The notes beneath the pieces were generated by a model. The model ran no database searches and was not told where the DNA came from. It worked only from the letters and a program-made list of their open reading frames with translations. Positions 16,891-25,427 of a stretch of 64,000 nt of DNA are shown here, piece by piece (within the stretch, counting starts at the first letter, position 1; every line of letters starts with the position of its first letter). The DNA is from an uncultured Acidobacteriia bacterium (lineage in GTDB: Bacteria > Acidobacteriota > Terriglobia > Bryobacterales > Bryobacteraceae). The stretch spans positions 1-64,000 of the forward strand of contig CAIYHG010000145.1 of assembly GCA_903925975.1 (NCBI GenBank). The letters run 5' to 3'. Made by a program: the position numbers and the translations under genes.

Positions 16891-18621
16891 TTGCCGTCTA
16901 TGCGGGCGTTACAGCTATTCAGAGCGCTTACTCCGAAATCAGGAACGACGAACTTGGCAACCACCGGACTGACTGTGGATACCCGTGTGCCGACCCGCGC
17001 CATCGCGCCAGACCGGCGCGATCTCTTTGGCTCTCCAGATGTTCCGGAGCGGTGGCTTACGGCTCTTCTGGTTCTCATGGTCGCGAGACTCTGGCTCATG
17101 CCGCTGGGCTCAAGTTTCTGGGTGGACGAAACGGCTACCGTCTTCGTGGTGGAGCACGGCGTCTCCGATCCATCGCTGGCGGCGGCGCCGCAGGTTCCTT
17201 ACGGCCTCTACTACTGGCTGCCGCGCGCGGCCCGCGCTTTGTTCGGACCGTCCGAAATCGCTTACCGGCTGCCCTCGGTCCTGTTGATGGCGGTTACGTT
17301 GTGGATTGTGGCTCTGCTTGCCGCGCGCCTTGTGCATCCTCGCGCGAAGTGGTTCGCGGCCTTTGCCTGCCTCGCTCTCGCCGGGTTCAATTACCAGGCG
17401 GACGACGCCCGGCCGTACGCATTGGGCGCCTGCATCGCTTCGGCCGGCGTTCTGTGCCTGGTGCGGTGGCTGGATGAGGGCCGCCTGCGCGATGCCGCCC
17501 TCTTCGAGGTCGGCGCGGCGCTGCTGTGGCGAGTGCACCTGATTCTGTGGCCGTTCTACCTGGTGTTTGCCGGGTACGCAGCCGCCCGGTTGCTCCGCAA
17601 AGAGACCAGGGTCGCGTGGCCGCGCGTGGCAGTTGTATTTGGACTGCTGGCGCTTGCGCTCATGCCCGTGGCCCTGGACGCACTTTCCCTATTCCCGCAG
17701 GCCAAAGCCCACGTCATCGCCGCGCCGCCGAGTCTTCACGAGTTCGAACACTCGCTGCGCTGGAATGTGGCGCTCTGCTGCGCCGCCGGAGCGTGGCTAT
17801 TTGGCTATTTCTTCCGCTGGGAGACCGTCTATGGGAACGGGAATGCCGCCGAAGAGAAGACACCCGGCGGCAATTGGAGTGATTCGGGATTGCTTCTTGC
17901 GTGGTGGCTGGTTCCCCCCGCCGCCCTCTTCGCCTGTTCGTGGATCACCGGGAACAGCGTTTTCGTTCGCCGGTACTTCTCCATCATGATGCCCGGAGTC
18001 GCGTTGGTTTCCACCGTCGCGGCGGGGCGCTTTATTCCCGCGCGCGCGTGGAACCGCATGGCTCTGGTTCTGGGCGTGCTCGCGCTCGTGGCGCTCGGAC
18101 AGTGGGACCGCGTCTGGCCCGCGCACGAAAAGTCGGATTGGCGTTCGGCCGCGCAGAGGGTCAATCAATTGGCCTCCACCCCGGACACCCCGGTAATCTG
18201 CCCCAGTCCTTTCATCGAGGCCCGCACGCCGCAGTGGCGGCCCGGTTATCGGCTTCCCGGATTTCTTTACTCGCAGCTACCGGTCTACCCGATCCGTGGG
18301 AATACAATCCTGTTCCCATTTGAAACGTCCCCGGCGGCTGAGCGTTACGCGGCAACTCTCGCAGGCACGACGCTTCGGGGTTCCGGCAAGTTCCTGCTCT
18401 ACGGCGGAAACGGCGCCACGAGTTTCTGGAGGCAGTGGTTCGCGGCGCGCCCCGAACTGGCTGGCTGGCAGGCGGTGCGCTACCGCTACGGCGATGTGGA
18501 CGTGATCGAGTTTGCGCCGCCTGAAACAGTTCACGCGGCCGCTCGCGGCCCCATCTCGGCAGCGGTCATTCCGGCGCTCGATAGACGGAACCGGCCGGAA
18601 GGCCTTCTACGGCTCAAGTAG
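16891..18621 (+). CDS. Multi-spanning GT-C/GT39-like glycosyltransferase
   Basis: A 576-residue integral membrane protein with about nine to eleven predicted helices. The segment FWVDETATVFVVEHG just after the first helix (about residues 72-86) has the D-E motif of the first periplasmic loop of PMT/ArnT-type lipid-linked glycosyltransferases. Helices run through about residue 400, then a soluble C-terminal domain follows (about 410-560). Donor and acceptor are unknown, and no glycan cluster surrounds it. The start may be downstream of 16891: the first 45 residues are polar and not conserved-looking. It overlaps the convergent HIT gene by 15 bases at the 3' ends. Confidence 0.75.
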   Translation: MPSMRALQLFRALTPKSGTTNLATTGLTVDTRVPTRAIAPDRRDLFGSPDVPERWLTALLVLMVARLWLMPLGSSFWVDETATVFVVEHGVSDPSLAAAPQVPYGLYYWLPRAARALFGPSEIAYRLPSVLLMAVTLWIVALLAARLVHPRAKWFAAFACLALAGFNYQADDARPYALGACIASAGVLCLVRWLDEGRLRDAALFEVGAALLWRVHLILWPFYLVFAGYAAARLLRKETRVAWPRVAVVFGLLALALMPVALDALSLFPQAKAHVIAAPPSLHEFEHSLRWNVALCCAAGAWLFGYFFRWETVYGNGNAAEEKTPGGNWSDSGLLLAWWLVPPAALFACSWITGNSVFVRRYFSIMMPGVALVSTVAAGRFIPARAWNRMALVLGVLALVALGQWDRVWPAHEKSDWRSAAQRVNQLASTPDTPVICPSPFIEARTPQWRPGYRLPGFLYSQLPVYPIRGNTILFPFETSPAAERYAATLAGTTLRGSGKFLLYGGNGATSFWRQWFAARPELAGWQAVRYRYGDVDVIEFAPPETVHAAARGPISAAVIPALDRRNRPEGLLRLK

Positions 18622-19170
18622 CAGTTCGCCAGCTTCCTCGTGCATGTGGACGTGGATCTTACCGTTCACTTTGTGGACCACCAGGCCGTATTGGTCGTCC
18701 TCCACGGGAATTTGGGCGGGCGTATCCACTACTACTGTGCCGGCTATTGCAACGCCATCGGCCTCCACGCCGTCGCGCAGTTTCCCGATGTGCATGTGGA
18801 GGTGGCACTGGCTGCGGTTCGCAAGGCCATTCACGGCCAAGCCCCATTTATCGCCGAAAAGTTCGGTGGCCTTGGCCACTGCGGCTGTCCAGTAGGCGGC
18901 ATGCTGTTCGGGCGTCATCTGGCGGAGTTCGCGCACGTGGCCACGGGGCAGGATGAGCCAACGGTTTGGCTTCTGCTGATCGATGTCTTTGACGAAGAAG
19001 AACGGCTGATCGGCCGGCATCGATTCGGCCTCGCGGCACAGGGAGCAGGTCCACTCCGCCTGGAACTCGGCGGAACCTGTCGCGCAGAGGCACCCGGTCA
19101 CGTCAGCGCGGGACAGGGATAGGGGTATGAGGCACAGCAGGAGCGCGCAGAGCAGGCGAAAGCGCATCAT
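18607..19170 (-). CDS. Exported HIT-like hydrolase
   Basis: A 187-residue protein with a clear signal peptide (about 1-22). A cysteine-rich part follows (CLC and CSLC), which could bind zinc. The HIT-like region has RWLILPRGHVRELRQMT and the histidine triad-like SQCHLHMHIGKL. A second histidine pair (HVHMH) lies near the C terminus. HIT proteins are usually cytosolic nucleotide hydrolases or transferases; an exported one resembles periplasmic CDP-diacylglycerol pyrophosphatase in general form. The substrate is not shown by the sequence. Confidence 0.72.
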   Translation of the reverse strand: MMRFRLLCALLLCLIPLSLSRADVTGCLCATGSAEFQAEWTCSLCREAESMPADQPFFFVKDIDQQKPNRWLILPRGHVRELRQMTPEQHAAYWTAAVAKATELFGDKWGLAVNGLANRSQCHLHMHIGKLRDGVEADGVAIAGTVVVDTPAQIPVEDDQYGLVVHKVNGKIHVHMHEEAGELLLEP

Positions 19171-19202
19171 TATTGGCCGTTCAGGCTAAAAAGGGGTCAG
19201 GC

Positions 19203-19277
19203 TGGAGCGGGAGACGGGGATCGAACCCGCGACCAACAGCTTGGAAGGCTGAGACTCTACCACTGAGTTACTCCCGC
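19203..19277 (-). tRNA. tRNA-Gly (anticodon TCC)
   Basis: Minus-strand cloverleaf with acceptor GCGGGAG/CTCCCGC, D arm AACTCAGTGGTAGAGT, anticodon loop CTTCCAA (anticodon TCC, reading GGA) and T arm GCGGGTTCGATCCCCGT. The discriminator is T and the 3' CCA is encoded. The outermost anticodon-stem pair is a T-T mismatch. Confidence 0.95.
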
Positions 19278-19403
19278 TCGGGTTCCCTTCAATGTTAGCA
19301 ATCCTATTCTAGCAATGGGAACGGCGCTCGGCGCAATGCGGAACGGAGGCCGGGCGGTTGCCGACGCCCGCGCAACCAAATACAGTAGGGTTTTAGGAGA
19401 ATC

Positions 19404-20063
19404 ATGCGCGTCCCACTGGAACGGAAAGTTCTGAACGAAAACGACAAGATTGCGGCCGGGCTCCGGGAACGCTACAAGCAGAACAAGGTCTTTTGCGTAA
19501 ATATCATCAGTTCGCCCGGCTCGGGCAAGACCTCGCTGCTCGAGCGGACCCTCGAAGGCTACGGCGCATCCCGCCGCGTTGCCGTCCTGACCGGCGATAT
19601 TCAGACGGATAACGACGCCCGCCGGCTGGCCCGGTTCGGATTCCCCGTCCGCCAGATCACCACGGGCGGCGCTTGCCACCTGGACGCCAGCATGGTGTTG
19701 CGCAACCTTTCGGGATGGCCGGTCGACGAACTGGAAGTCCTGTTTGTCGAAAACGTCGGCAACCTGGTCTGCCCCACCAGTTACGATCTTGGCGAAGACG
19801 TGCGCGCCGTCGTGCTCAGCGTGACCGAGGGCGAAGACAAGCCGCTCAAATACCCGGCCACATTTCACCACGCCGACCTGATGGTGCTGAACAAGATTGA
19901 CCTGCTGCCCTACGTGCCCTTCAAAGCCGAGTTGGCGCTCGAAAACGTCCGGCGCGTGCAACCGACCATCGATATCGTTCAGGTCTCCTGTACTACCGGG
20001 CAGGGGTTGGACGAGTGGCGGAACTGGCTCGACGCGCAACGGGCGCTGGCCCAGGCGAAGTGA
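19404..20063 (+). CDS. hypB: Hydrogenase/urease nickel incorporation GTPase HypB
   Basis: GTPase that delivers nickel to [NiFe]-hydrogenase with HypA. The 219 residues contain the P-loop SSPGSGKT (36-43), the metal-site motif GGACHLDAS, VENVGNLVCPTSYDLGE and the G4 motif NKIDLL. The N-terminal histidine-rich nickel-storage stretch of some HypB proteins is absent. No other hyp or hydrogenase gene is in the window. A palindromic repeat begins at the stop codon. Confidence 0.93.
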   Translation: MRVPLERKVLNENDKIAAGLRERYKQNKVFCVNIISSPGSGKTSLLERTLEGYGASRRVAVLTGDIQTDNDARRLARFGFPVRQITTGGACHLDASMVLRNLSGWPVDELEVLFVENVGNLVCPTSYDLGEDVRAVVLSVTEGEDKPLKYPATFHHADLMVLNKIDLLPYVPFKAELALENVRRVQPTIDIVQVSCTTGQGLDEWRNWLDAQRALAQAK

Positions 20064-20146
20064 CGCAGAGAGCGGATTCAGCCGACGACGAACGCCGATA
20101 ATGCATAGGTTTCTCCATCCGCGTTGATCTGCGTGGATCGGCGGCC
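20063..20146. repeat. Palindromic intergenic repeat, copy 1
   Basis: Begins in the hypB stop codon. ACGCAGAGAGCGGAT (20063-20077) pairs imperfectly with ATCCGCGTTGATCTGCGT (20117-20134), followed by GGATCGGCGGCC. The right arm (ATCCGCGTT...GATCGGCGGCC) matches the right arm of the element at 45407-45482 (CTCCGCGTTCATCGGCGGC). Such ATCTGCGT/ATCGGCGGC palindromes look like a dispersed REP- or MITE-like family. Confidence 0.7.
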
Positions 20147-20192
20147 AACGGACCTTTTTCCGCAGCCTCCTCAGCGTGCGCCGTACCCACGT

Positions 20193-20783
20193 TTACCGCG
20201 TGCGCAAGTCCGCCAGCAGCTTCCGCATCGCCTGGCCGCGATGGCTCACGGTCAGTTTCGCTTCGGCCGACGCCTCGCCGAAGGTGCAGCCGAAGGGCGG
20301 GTGGTAGAACAAGGGATCGTATCCGAAGCCGCCGGAGCCGCGCGGGTCATCGATGATCCGGCCCTCGACGGCGCCGCGGTAGACGCCCACCAGGCGCTCG
20401 CCTTGTACCAGCGCGATGGCGCATACGAAGCGGGCCGTGCGGTTCTCCACGCCACGCAGATTTTCGAGTAGCAGGCGGTTGTTCGCTTCGTCGTCGCCAT
20501 GCCGGCCGCAGTATCGGGCCGACCGGACTCCCGGTTCGCCGCCCAAGGCATCCACTTCCAAGCCGGAATCGTCGGCGAACACGAACTCTCCGGGGCTGGC
20601 CAGCCAAGCGTAGTGCCGCGCTTTGATTTCGGCGTTCTCTTCAAACGTGGCGCCGTCTTCGACGCACGCGGGCGCGGCCTTGAAACCCGCAAGAAGCTCC
20701 ATTCGGACTTCGCCCGCGGCTGCGGCGAGTTGAAATTCCCGCAGCTTGCCGGGGTTGCCCGTGGCGCAGTACAACCGGATCAA
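20193..20783 (-). CDS. rdgB: XTP/dITP diphosphatase (RdgB/HAM1)
   Basis: House-cleaning enzyme that hydrolyses XTP, dITP and ITP to keep deaminated purines out of nucleic acids. The 196 residues show [14 protein letters not shown] at the N terminus, [23 protein letters not shown] with the metal-binding acids, [11 protein letters not shown] and [13 protein letters not shown]. There is no ATG at the right place: the frame supports a TTG start at 20783 whose TTGA overlaps the rph stop. The longer upstream frame runs through rph in another phase and should be ignored. Confidence 0.93.
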   Translation of the reverse strand: MIRLYCATGNPGKLREFQLAAAAGEVRMELLAGFKAAPACVEDGATFEENAEIKARHYAWLASPGEFVFADDSGLEVDALGGEPGVRSARYCGRHGDDEANNRLLLENLRGVENRTARFVCAIALVQGERLVGVYRGAVEGRIIDDPRGSGGFGYDPLFYHPPFGCTFGEASAEAKLTVSHRGQAMRKLLADLRTR

Positions 20784-21493
20784 ACGGCCGCCTTTCGCTG
20801 CAACTCGATCAGCTGCGTGATTCCCGCGCGCGCCAGGGCGATCAATTCCGCCATGCGCGCATCGTCGAACGGGGTCTGTTCGGCCGTGGCCTGAATTTCG
20901 ATGAACTTGCCGCTGCCCGTCATGACCACGTTCATATCCACGTCGGCCTGCGAGTCTTCCTCGTAGCACAGGTCGAGCATCGCCTCGCCTCGCACGATTC
21001 CCACGCTCGTCGCCGCCACGAAATCGCGCAAGGGCAACTTCGGGATGGCTTTGAACTGCACCAGTTTCTCCAGCGCCAGCCTCAGGGCAACATACGCGCC
21101 GGTGATGGCCGCGGTGCGCGTGCCGCCGTCGGCTTGCAGCACGTCGCAATCGAGCACCACGGTGCGCTCGCCCAAGGCCGCGGTATCCACCACGGCGCGC
21201 AGCGAGCGGCCGATCAGCCGCTGAATTTCCTGCGTGCGGCCGGAGGGCCTGCCCTTGGTCACTTCGCGAGGCGTTCGCCGGGCGGTGGCGCGCGGCAGCA
21301 TGGAATACTCCGCCGTTACCCAGCCCTTGCCGCTATTGCGCAGGAAGTGCGGAACGGTTTCCTCCACGCTCGCGGCGCAAAGCACCTGCGTGTGTCCCAC
21401 CTTGATCAGCACCGAGCCCTCGGCCGTGCTGAGGAAGTTGGTGACAATCTCGACCGGACGCATCTCGCCGGGCTGCCGCTTATCGTTTCTCAT
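20780..21493 (-). CDS. rph: Ribonuclease PH
   Basis: Phosphate-dependent 3'-5' exoribonuclease that trims tRNA 3' ends. The 237 residues contain [56 protein letters not shown] and [20 protein letters not shown], the phosphate-binding and catalytic parts of the family. The ATG at 21493 has AAGGA nine bases upstream. The order small membrane protein, rph, rdgB with two-base and overlapping junctions suggests a single transcript. Confidence 0.96.
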   Translation of the reverse strand: MRNDKRQPGEMRPVEIVTNFLSTAEGSVLIKVGHTQVLCAASVEETVPHFLRNSGKGWVTAEYSMLPRATARRTPREVTKGRPSGRTQEIQRLIGRSLRAVVDTAALGERTVVLDCDVLQADGGTRTAAITGAYVALRLALEKLVQFKAIPKLPLRDFVAATSVGIVRGEAMLDLCYEEDSQADVDMNVVMTGSGKFIEIQATAEQTPFDDARMAELIALARAGITQLIELQRKAAV

Positions 21494-21495
21494 TT

Positions 21496-21633
21496 CTATC
21501 CTTGGGACCGCATGACTATATACAGAAAGAACATCACCAGCCCCATGCCGAGCAGGACAATGATGACGCACGGAAGCCCGGGATTCGGCGCGCTCCGCTT
21601 TCCTTTTCCTCTCGCCGGCTTGAACTTCCCCAT
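21496..21633 (-). CDS. 45-residue single-helix membrane protein upstream of rph
   Basis: A very short protein: a basic, glycine-rich N terminus ([17 protein letters not shown]) and one membrane helix ([20 protein letters not shown]). The frame continues upstream, but MGKFKP is the natural start, since the extension lacks a ribosome site and would overlap the gatB promoter. The stop is two bases before the rph start, so translation is likely coupled. Function unknown; composition fits a small membrane-tethered accessory protein. Confidence 0.55.
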   Translation of the reverse strand: MGKFKPARGKGKRSAPNPGLPCVIIVLLGMGLVMFFLYIVMRSQG

Positions 21634-21669
21634 AACCCCGATGGTAGCATTCCACTTCCGCCGCCCCAC

Positions 21670-21675
21670 TATAAT
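21670..21675 (+). promoter_or_regulatory. Candidate -10 box for gatB
   Basis: A perfect TATAAT lies 11 bases before the gatB ATG. If used, transcription would begin within about five bases of the start codon, giving a nearly leaderless mRNA. No good -35 is seen. Confidence 0.35.
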
Positions 21676-21686
21676 GAAGAAACACC

Positions 21687-23168
21687 ATGTCCTCATCCGT
21701 TTCCGCGCTCGCCCGTCCCGAGGCCATCACGCGTTACGAGCCGGTGATCGGGCTCGAAGTGCACGTCCAACTGGCCACGGCCACCAAGATCTTCTGCAGC
21801 TGCCCCACGAGCTTCGGAGCGCCGCCCAATACCAACGTCTGCCCCGTGTGCCTGGGGCTGCCGGGCGCGCTTCCGGTGCTGAGCCGCGACGCCGTGGAGC
21901 TTGCCATTCAGGGCTCGGTCGCGCTCAATTGCAGCGTCCGCCCGCAATCGCGTTTCGCGCGGAAGAATTACTTTTATCCCGACCTGCCCAAGGGCTATCA
22001 GATTTCCATGTACGACGAGCCCCTGGCCGAGCACGGCTGGGTGGATATAGTTGTCGATGGCGTGGCCAAGCGGATCGGCGTGACGCGCGTCCACATGGAA
22101 GACGACGCCGGCAAGAGCGTACACGAGGGCTTCCGCGATTCGGAGCGCTACTCCTACGTGGATCTGAACCGCTGCGGCACGCCGCTGATCGAAATCGTGA
22201 GCGAGCCGGATATGCGCAGCTCGGATGAAGCCTACGCCTATCTCGCCGAGGTCAAGCAGGCCCTGCAGTTCATCGGCGTCTCCACCTGCGATATGGAGAA
22301 GGGCCACCTTCGCTGCGACGCCAACGTCTCCGTGCGCCTCAAGGGCGCGGAGAAACTCGGCACTCGCGCGGAAATCAAGAACCTCAACTCGTTCCGCTTC
22401 CTGAAGGAAGCCATAGAATACGAGATCGCGCGCCAGGTGGCGCTTGTCGAGAGCGGCGGCCGCGTGATTCAGGAAACGCGCCTCTATGACCCGGATGCCG
22501 GCGAGACAGTGGGCATGCGCAGCAAAGAGCACGCTCACGACTACCGCTACTTCCCCGAGCCTGACCTGCTGCCGTTGTGCGTGGATGAAGCCTGGTTGAA
22601 CCGCCTGACAGCGGCCATGCCCGAACTGCCCGCGCGCAAGCGGGCGCGTTTCATTTCGGACTACGGCTTACGCGAATACGACGCCGACGTGCTGACCGCC
22701 GCGCGCCCTATCAGCGAGTTTTTCGAAACCGTTGCCTCGGTTTCGGGCGATCCCAAGACCGCCGCCAACTGGGTGATGGGCGACCTCATGGGATTGCTCA
22801 AGTCCGAAGGCAAGGAGATTACCGAGTCTCCCGTCTCCGCCGAGCGCCTGGGAGAACTGGTGGGCCTTCTCTCCAAGGGCGAGATTTCGGGCAAGCTGGC
22901 CAAGGACATTTTCGCCAAGATGGCCGCCACCGGTCAGCCCGCCGCCTCCATCATCGAGAAGGAAGGCCTGAAGCAGATCAGCGATACGGGCGCGCTCGAA
23001 ACCATCGCCGCCGATGTGATCGCGAACAACGCCAAGCAGGTGGAGCAGTATAAGGGCGGCAAGACCACGGTTCTGAATTTCCTGGTCGGCCAGGTGATGA
23101 AGGCCACCCGCGGCCAGGCTAACGTTGGCGTTGTAACTGAGTTATTGAAACAGAAACTTGGGTCCTGA
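21687..23168 (+). CDS. gatB: Aspartyl/glutamyl-tRNA(Asn/Gln) amidotransferase subunit B
   Basis: Kinase subunit of GatCAB, which converts Glu-tRNA(Gln) and Asp-tRNA(Asn) to the amidated forms. The 493 residues run from [21 protein letters not shown] through [45 protein letters not shown] and [15 protein letters not shown] to the C-terminal YqeY-like helical tail. gatA and gatC are elsewhere. No strong ribosome site precedes the ATG. bcp follows after 15 bases. Confidence 0.97.
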   Translation: MSSSVSALARPEAITRYEPVIGLEVHVQLATATKIFCSCPTSFGAPPNTNVCPVCLGLPGALPVLSRDAVELAIQGSVALNCSVRPQSRFARKNYFYPDLPKGYQISMYDEPLAEHGWVDIVVDGVAKRIGVTRVHMEDDAGKSVHEGFRDSERYSYVDLNRCGTPLIEIVSEPDMRSSDEAYAYLAEVKQALQFIGVSTCDMEKGHLRCDANVSVRLKGAEKLGTRAEIKNLNSFRFLKEAIEYEIARQVALVESGGRVIQETRLYDPDAGETVGMRSKEHAHDYRYFPEPDLLPLCVDEAWLNRLTAAMPELPARKRARFISDYGLREYDADVLTAARPISEFFETVASVSGDPKTAANWVMGDLMGLLKSEGKEITESPVSAERLGELVGLLSKGEISGKLAKDIFAKMAATGQPAASIIEKEGLKQISDTGALETIAADVIANNAKQVEQYKGGKTTVLNFLVGQVMKATRGQANVGVVTELLKQKLGS

Positions 23169-23183
23169 TTCACAGGTGACTTT

Positions 23184-23636
23184 ATGTTGAAAGAAGGCGA
23201 CCTCGCTCCCGACATCACTTTGCAGACCGATTCCGGCGAAGAGTTCCGGCTATCGAGCCTCAAGGGCAAACGAGTGGTGCTCTACTTCTATCCCAGGGCG
23301 AACACGCCCGGCTGCACGGTGGAGGCTTGCGAGTTTCGCGACGACATCCGCAAGTTCGCCGGCAAAGGGGCGGCAGTGGTGGGCATTTCCCCTGACAAGC
23401 CGGCCGCCCAGGCCAAGTTCAAAGAGAAATTCGCTCTGCCGTTTCCGCTGCTGGCCGACGAACAGAAGGCCGCGGCCCATGCCTATGGCGTTTGGAAAGA
23501 GAAGACCATGTACGGCAAGAAGGTGATGGGCATTGAGCGCAGCACCTTCGTGATCGGGCCTGACGGAAAGATCGAGAAGATCTACGGCAAGGTGAAAGCC
23601 AAGGGTCACGCGGGCGAGGTGCTGTCGGCGCTGTAG
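23184..23636 (+). CDS. bcp: Thioredoxin-dependent thiol peroxidase (Bcp/PrxQ)
   Basis: Peroxiredoxin that reduces hydroperoxides with electrons from thioredoxin. The 150 residues carry the atypical two-cysteine arrangement: peroxidatic C44 in NTPGCTVEAC and resolving C49 five residues later. The FALPFPLLADE and ERSTFVIGPDGKI segments are typical. It lies 15 bases after gatB and probably shares its transcript. A strong hairpin follows the stop. Confidence 0.95.
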   Translation: MLKEGDLAPDITLQTDSGEEFRLSSLKGKRVVLYFYPRANTPGCTVEACEFRDDIRKFAGKGAAVVGISPDKPAAQAKFKEKFALPFPLLADEQKAAAHAYGVWKEKTMYGKKVMGIERSTFVIGPDGKIEKIYGKVKAKGHAGEVLSAL

Positions 23637-23643
23637 GGGCATT

Positions 23644-23663
23644 GGCAGGCGAAACCGCCTGCC
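23644..23663 (+). terminator. GC-rich hairpin after bcp
   Basis: A perfect 8-bp stem GGCAGGCG/CGCCTGCC with loop AAAC, seven bases past the bcp stop. No U tract follows, so termination is uncertain. The preceding GGCATTGG recurs at 23700, so this could belong to a degenerate intergenic repeat. The rest of 23637-23793 shows no gene. Confidence 0.5.
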
Positions 23664-23793
23664 CCACCTGGCCGCGCAAGCGCTTGAGAATGCGTCGTGG
23701 CATTGGGCGGTTTCACCCGCGCCCTACGATGAGAACCGGCTAGTTCAGCAGGTTTTTGAGACCCATAACGCGCTTCGGGAACGGAAACTCCGT

Positions 23794-24453
23794 TCACAGG
23801 GCCAGGTTGCCCCTGTACTTCATGTCCTTCGGCGAAAACTTCACCTTGATCCCCAGGCCTTCGACCTTCAACTCAAAGACGGCCTCCGTATCCTTTACGG
23901 AAATGGGATCTGAGGCGGCCGGAAAATAGAACAGCAGCGATGTCTCCTCCTCTGCTTCGAGCGTGAGCACATCGGCAGGCTTCACGGCAGTGCCGCCTTT
24001 GCGCTTGAGCGAAGCAGTATCTTTGAGGTCCTCTTCGTCGAGACCCATCTCGCGCGGCGAAGGGAAACCCGTGACGCCGATCACATAGAAGCCCGCCGGG
24101 TCTTGCGGCAGCGTGTTCTTCGCGGCCAGCCGGACGGGTTCGGCGCTCTCCCAGCGCACCACGATTTCCATGTCAAAAGGCCCGCCCCGGCCTCCGGGCC
24201 CGCCCGTGCCCGGGCCGCCCATACCTCCGGGGCCTCCCATCGGGGGCCCGCCCATGCCCGGCCCATCCAGGCCCCCCGTATCCATATCCGGGGCCGTCAC
24301 CTTGGCCCAGGGCGACTTCGTGAGCAGGCGCTGGACATCCTTCTGAGGCCACTCGTCGCGTGGCTTTTCATTCCAGACGTCACCCGGCGCAAAGCCCCAG
24401 GCGGCGAAGCAACCGCCGGAGAGGGTAGCGAGGGCATAGCGTCGCGTCAGCAT
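23794..24453 (-). CDS. Exported glycine/proline-rich protein, function unknown
   Basis: A 219-residue protein with an N-terminal signal-like segment (residues 1-22). A short W-rich part with KDVQRLLTKSPWAK comes next, then a low-complexity Gly/Pro/Met stretch (about 60-92), then a beta-rich domain of about 120 residues. The KSPWA segment is, as I recall, frequent in exported acidobacterial proteins, but I cannot name the family. Its start is 68 bases from the divergent ankyrin-repeat gene. Confidence 0.65.
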   Translation of the reverse strand: MLTRRYALATLSGGCFAAWGFAPGDVWNEKPRDEWPQKDVQRLLTKSPWAKVTAPDMDTGGLDGPGMGGPPMGGPGGMGGPGTGGPGGRGGPFDMEIVVRWESAEPVRLAAKNTLPQDPAGFYVIGVTGFPSPREMGLDEEDLKDTASLKRKGGTAVKPADVLTLEAEEETSLLFYFPAASDPISVKDTEAVFELKVEGLGIKVKFSPKDMKYRGNLAL

Positions 24454-24521
24454 ACTAATTCAGACCCGCCAGTCTGGTTTTCGGTTACATGGCGCCGCCG
24501 GAAGCGTACTACGCTAAAAGT

Positions 24522-25394
24522 ATGCTGAAAGCTTGCGGCGCCCTCGCGCTCGTGCTGGTGGCGGCGGCTTGCGCCGCGGCAGCCGACCCCGCCAAGGAAC
24601 TGCAATCGGCAGCGCGCAGCGGAGACGTGGAGGGCATTCAGACTCTGCTCGCCTCCGGAACCAACGTGGATGCGCGCGATAAGAACGGCAGGACGCCACT
24701 GATGCTGGCCGCCGATTCCGGCCGACCGGAAGCCGTCAAGCTGCTGCTCGCCAAAGGCGCCAACCCAGACGCGCGCGACCGCGAAGGCCTTTCCGCCTAC
24801 GGGTTGGCATTGCTCTCATCGCCCTCGGCCCGCCGCGATACCGTGCTCGTCGCCTTGCCCGCGCCGCCCCGCGTGCGCGTCTTGCTCTTCGCCGGGTGGA
24901 CGCCGCGCGATGTGACGAGCTCCTGCTTCCAGAGCCGGCCCGAGTTGCTGCATGCCGTGGATAGCTTGCACCTCACCGCCCGCGTGCTGGGCGGCGTAAC
25001 GGAGCGCGCGCGCACCGATATCCGCGGCGCGATTGAGGTACTGCACGCCGAAGACGCCGGAATGCTCTCCGACCCAAACGCCGGTCCGGCCCCGGATTCC
25101 GCCGCCGATGCCACGGTTCGCATCGAAGTTCGCCCGACGGTCGGCTGCGCCCGTCAGAATGACAACCTGAGCCTCTCGGTGGACGTGCGAGTCACCCGGC
25201 CCGGCAGCCCGACCCCAACCTTTTCCAAGACATTTGGCATCGGAATCAAGGGGACGGGCGCACAGCAGGTTCCGACGCCCGCGCAGTACGGCGTCCCCTT
25301 CGAGCGCTGGGCAAATTCGATCACCAACTCCGTCTTCTGGGATACGCTTCGAGCGCTGCTGCAGCAACCGGCAGTCGCGGCGGGCGGGCGCTAG
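24522..25394 (+). CDS. Exported ankyrin-repeat protein
   Basis: A 290-residue protein with a signal peptide (about 1-21, ending CAAAAD). Two ankyrin repeats follow (about 24-90): LQSAARSGDVEGIQTLLASG, then NGRTPLMLAADSGRPEAVKLLLAKGANPDARDREG. The remaining 190 residues form a separate alpha/beta region with no family I recognise. The ATG at 24522 was chosen because the signal peptide begins there; the earlier in-frame ATG at 24489 adds a polar leader. It converges with the LptFG fusion. Ankyrin repeats usually bind proteins; the partner is unknown. Confidence 0.75.
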   Translation: MLKACGALALVLVAAACAAAADPAKELQSAARSGDVEGIQTLLASGTNVDARDKNGRTPLMLAADSGRPEAVKLLLAKGANPDARDREGLSAYGLALLSSPSARRDTVLVALPAPPRVRVLLFAGWTPRDVTSSCFQSRPELLHAVDSLHLTARVLGGVTERARTDIRGAIEVLHAEDAGMLSDPNAGPAPDSAADATVRIEVRPTVGCARQNDNLSLSVDVRVTRPGSPTPTFSKTFGIGIKGTGAQQVPTPAQYGVPFERWANSITNSVFWDTLRALLQQPAVAAGGR

Positions 25395-25427
25395 CCTTCG
25401 GGAAGGAACGGCTGAAGAAGCCGGCTG

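Noticed and set aside
16644..19277. Segment between tRNA-Thr and tRNA-Gly as an integrated element
   Set aside because: No integrase, no duplicated tRNA 3' end, and the genes inside have ordinary composition.
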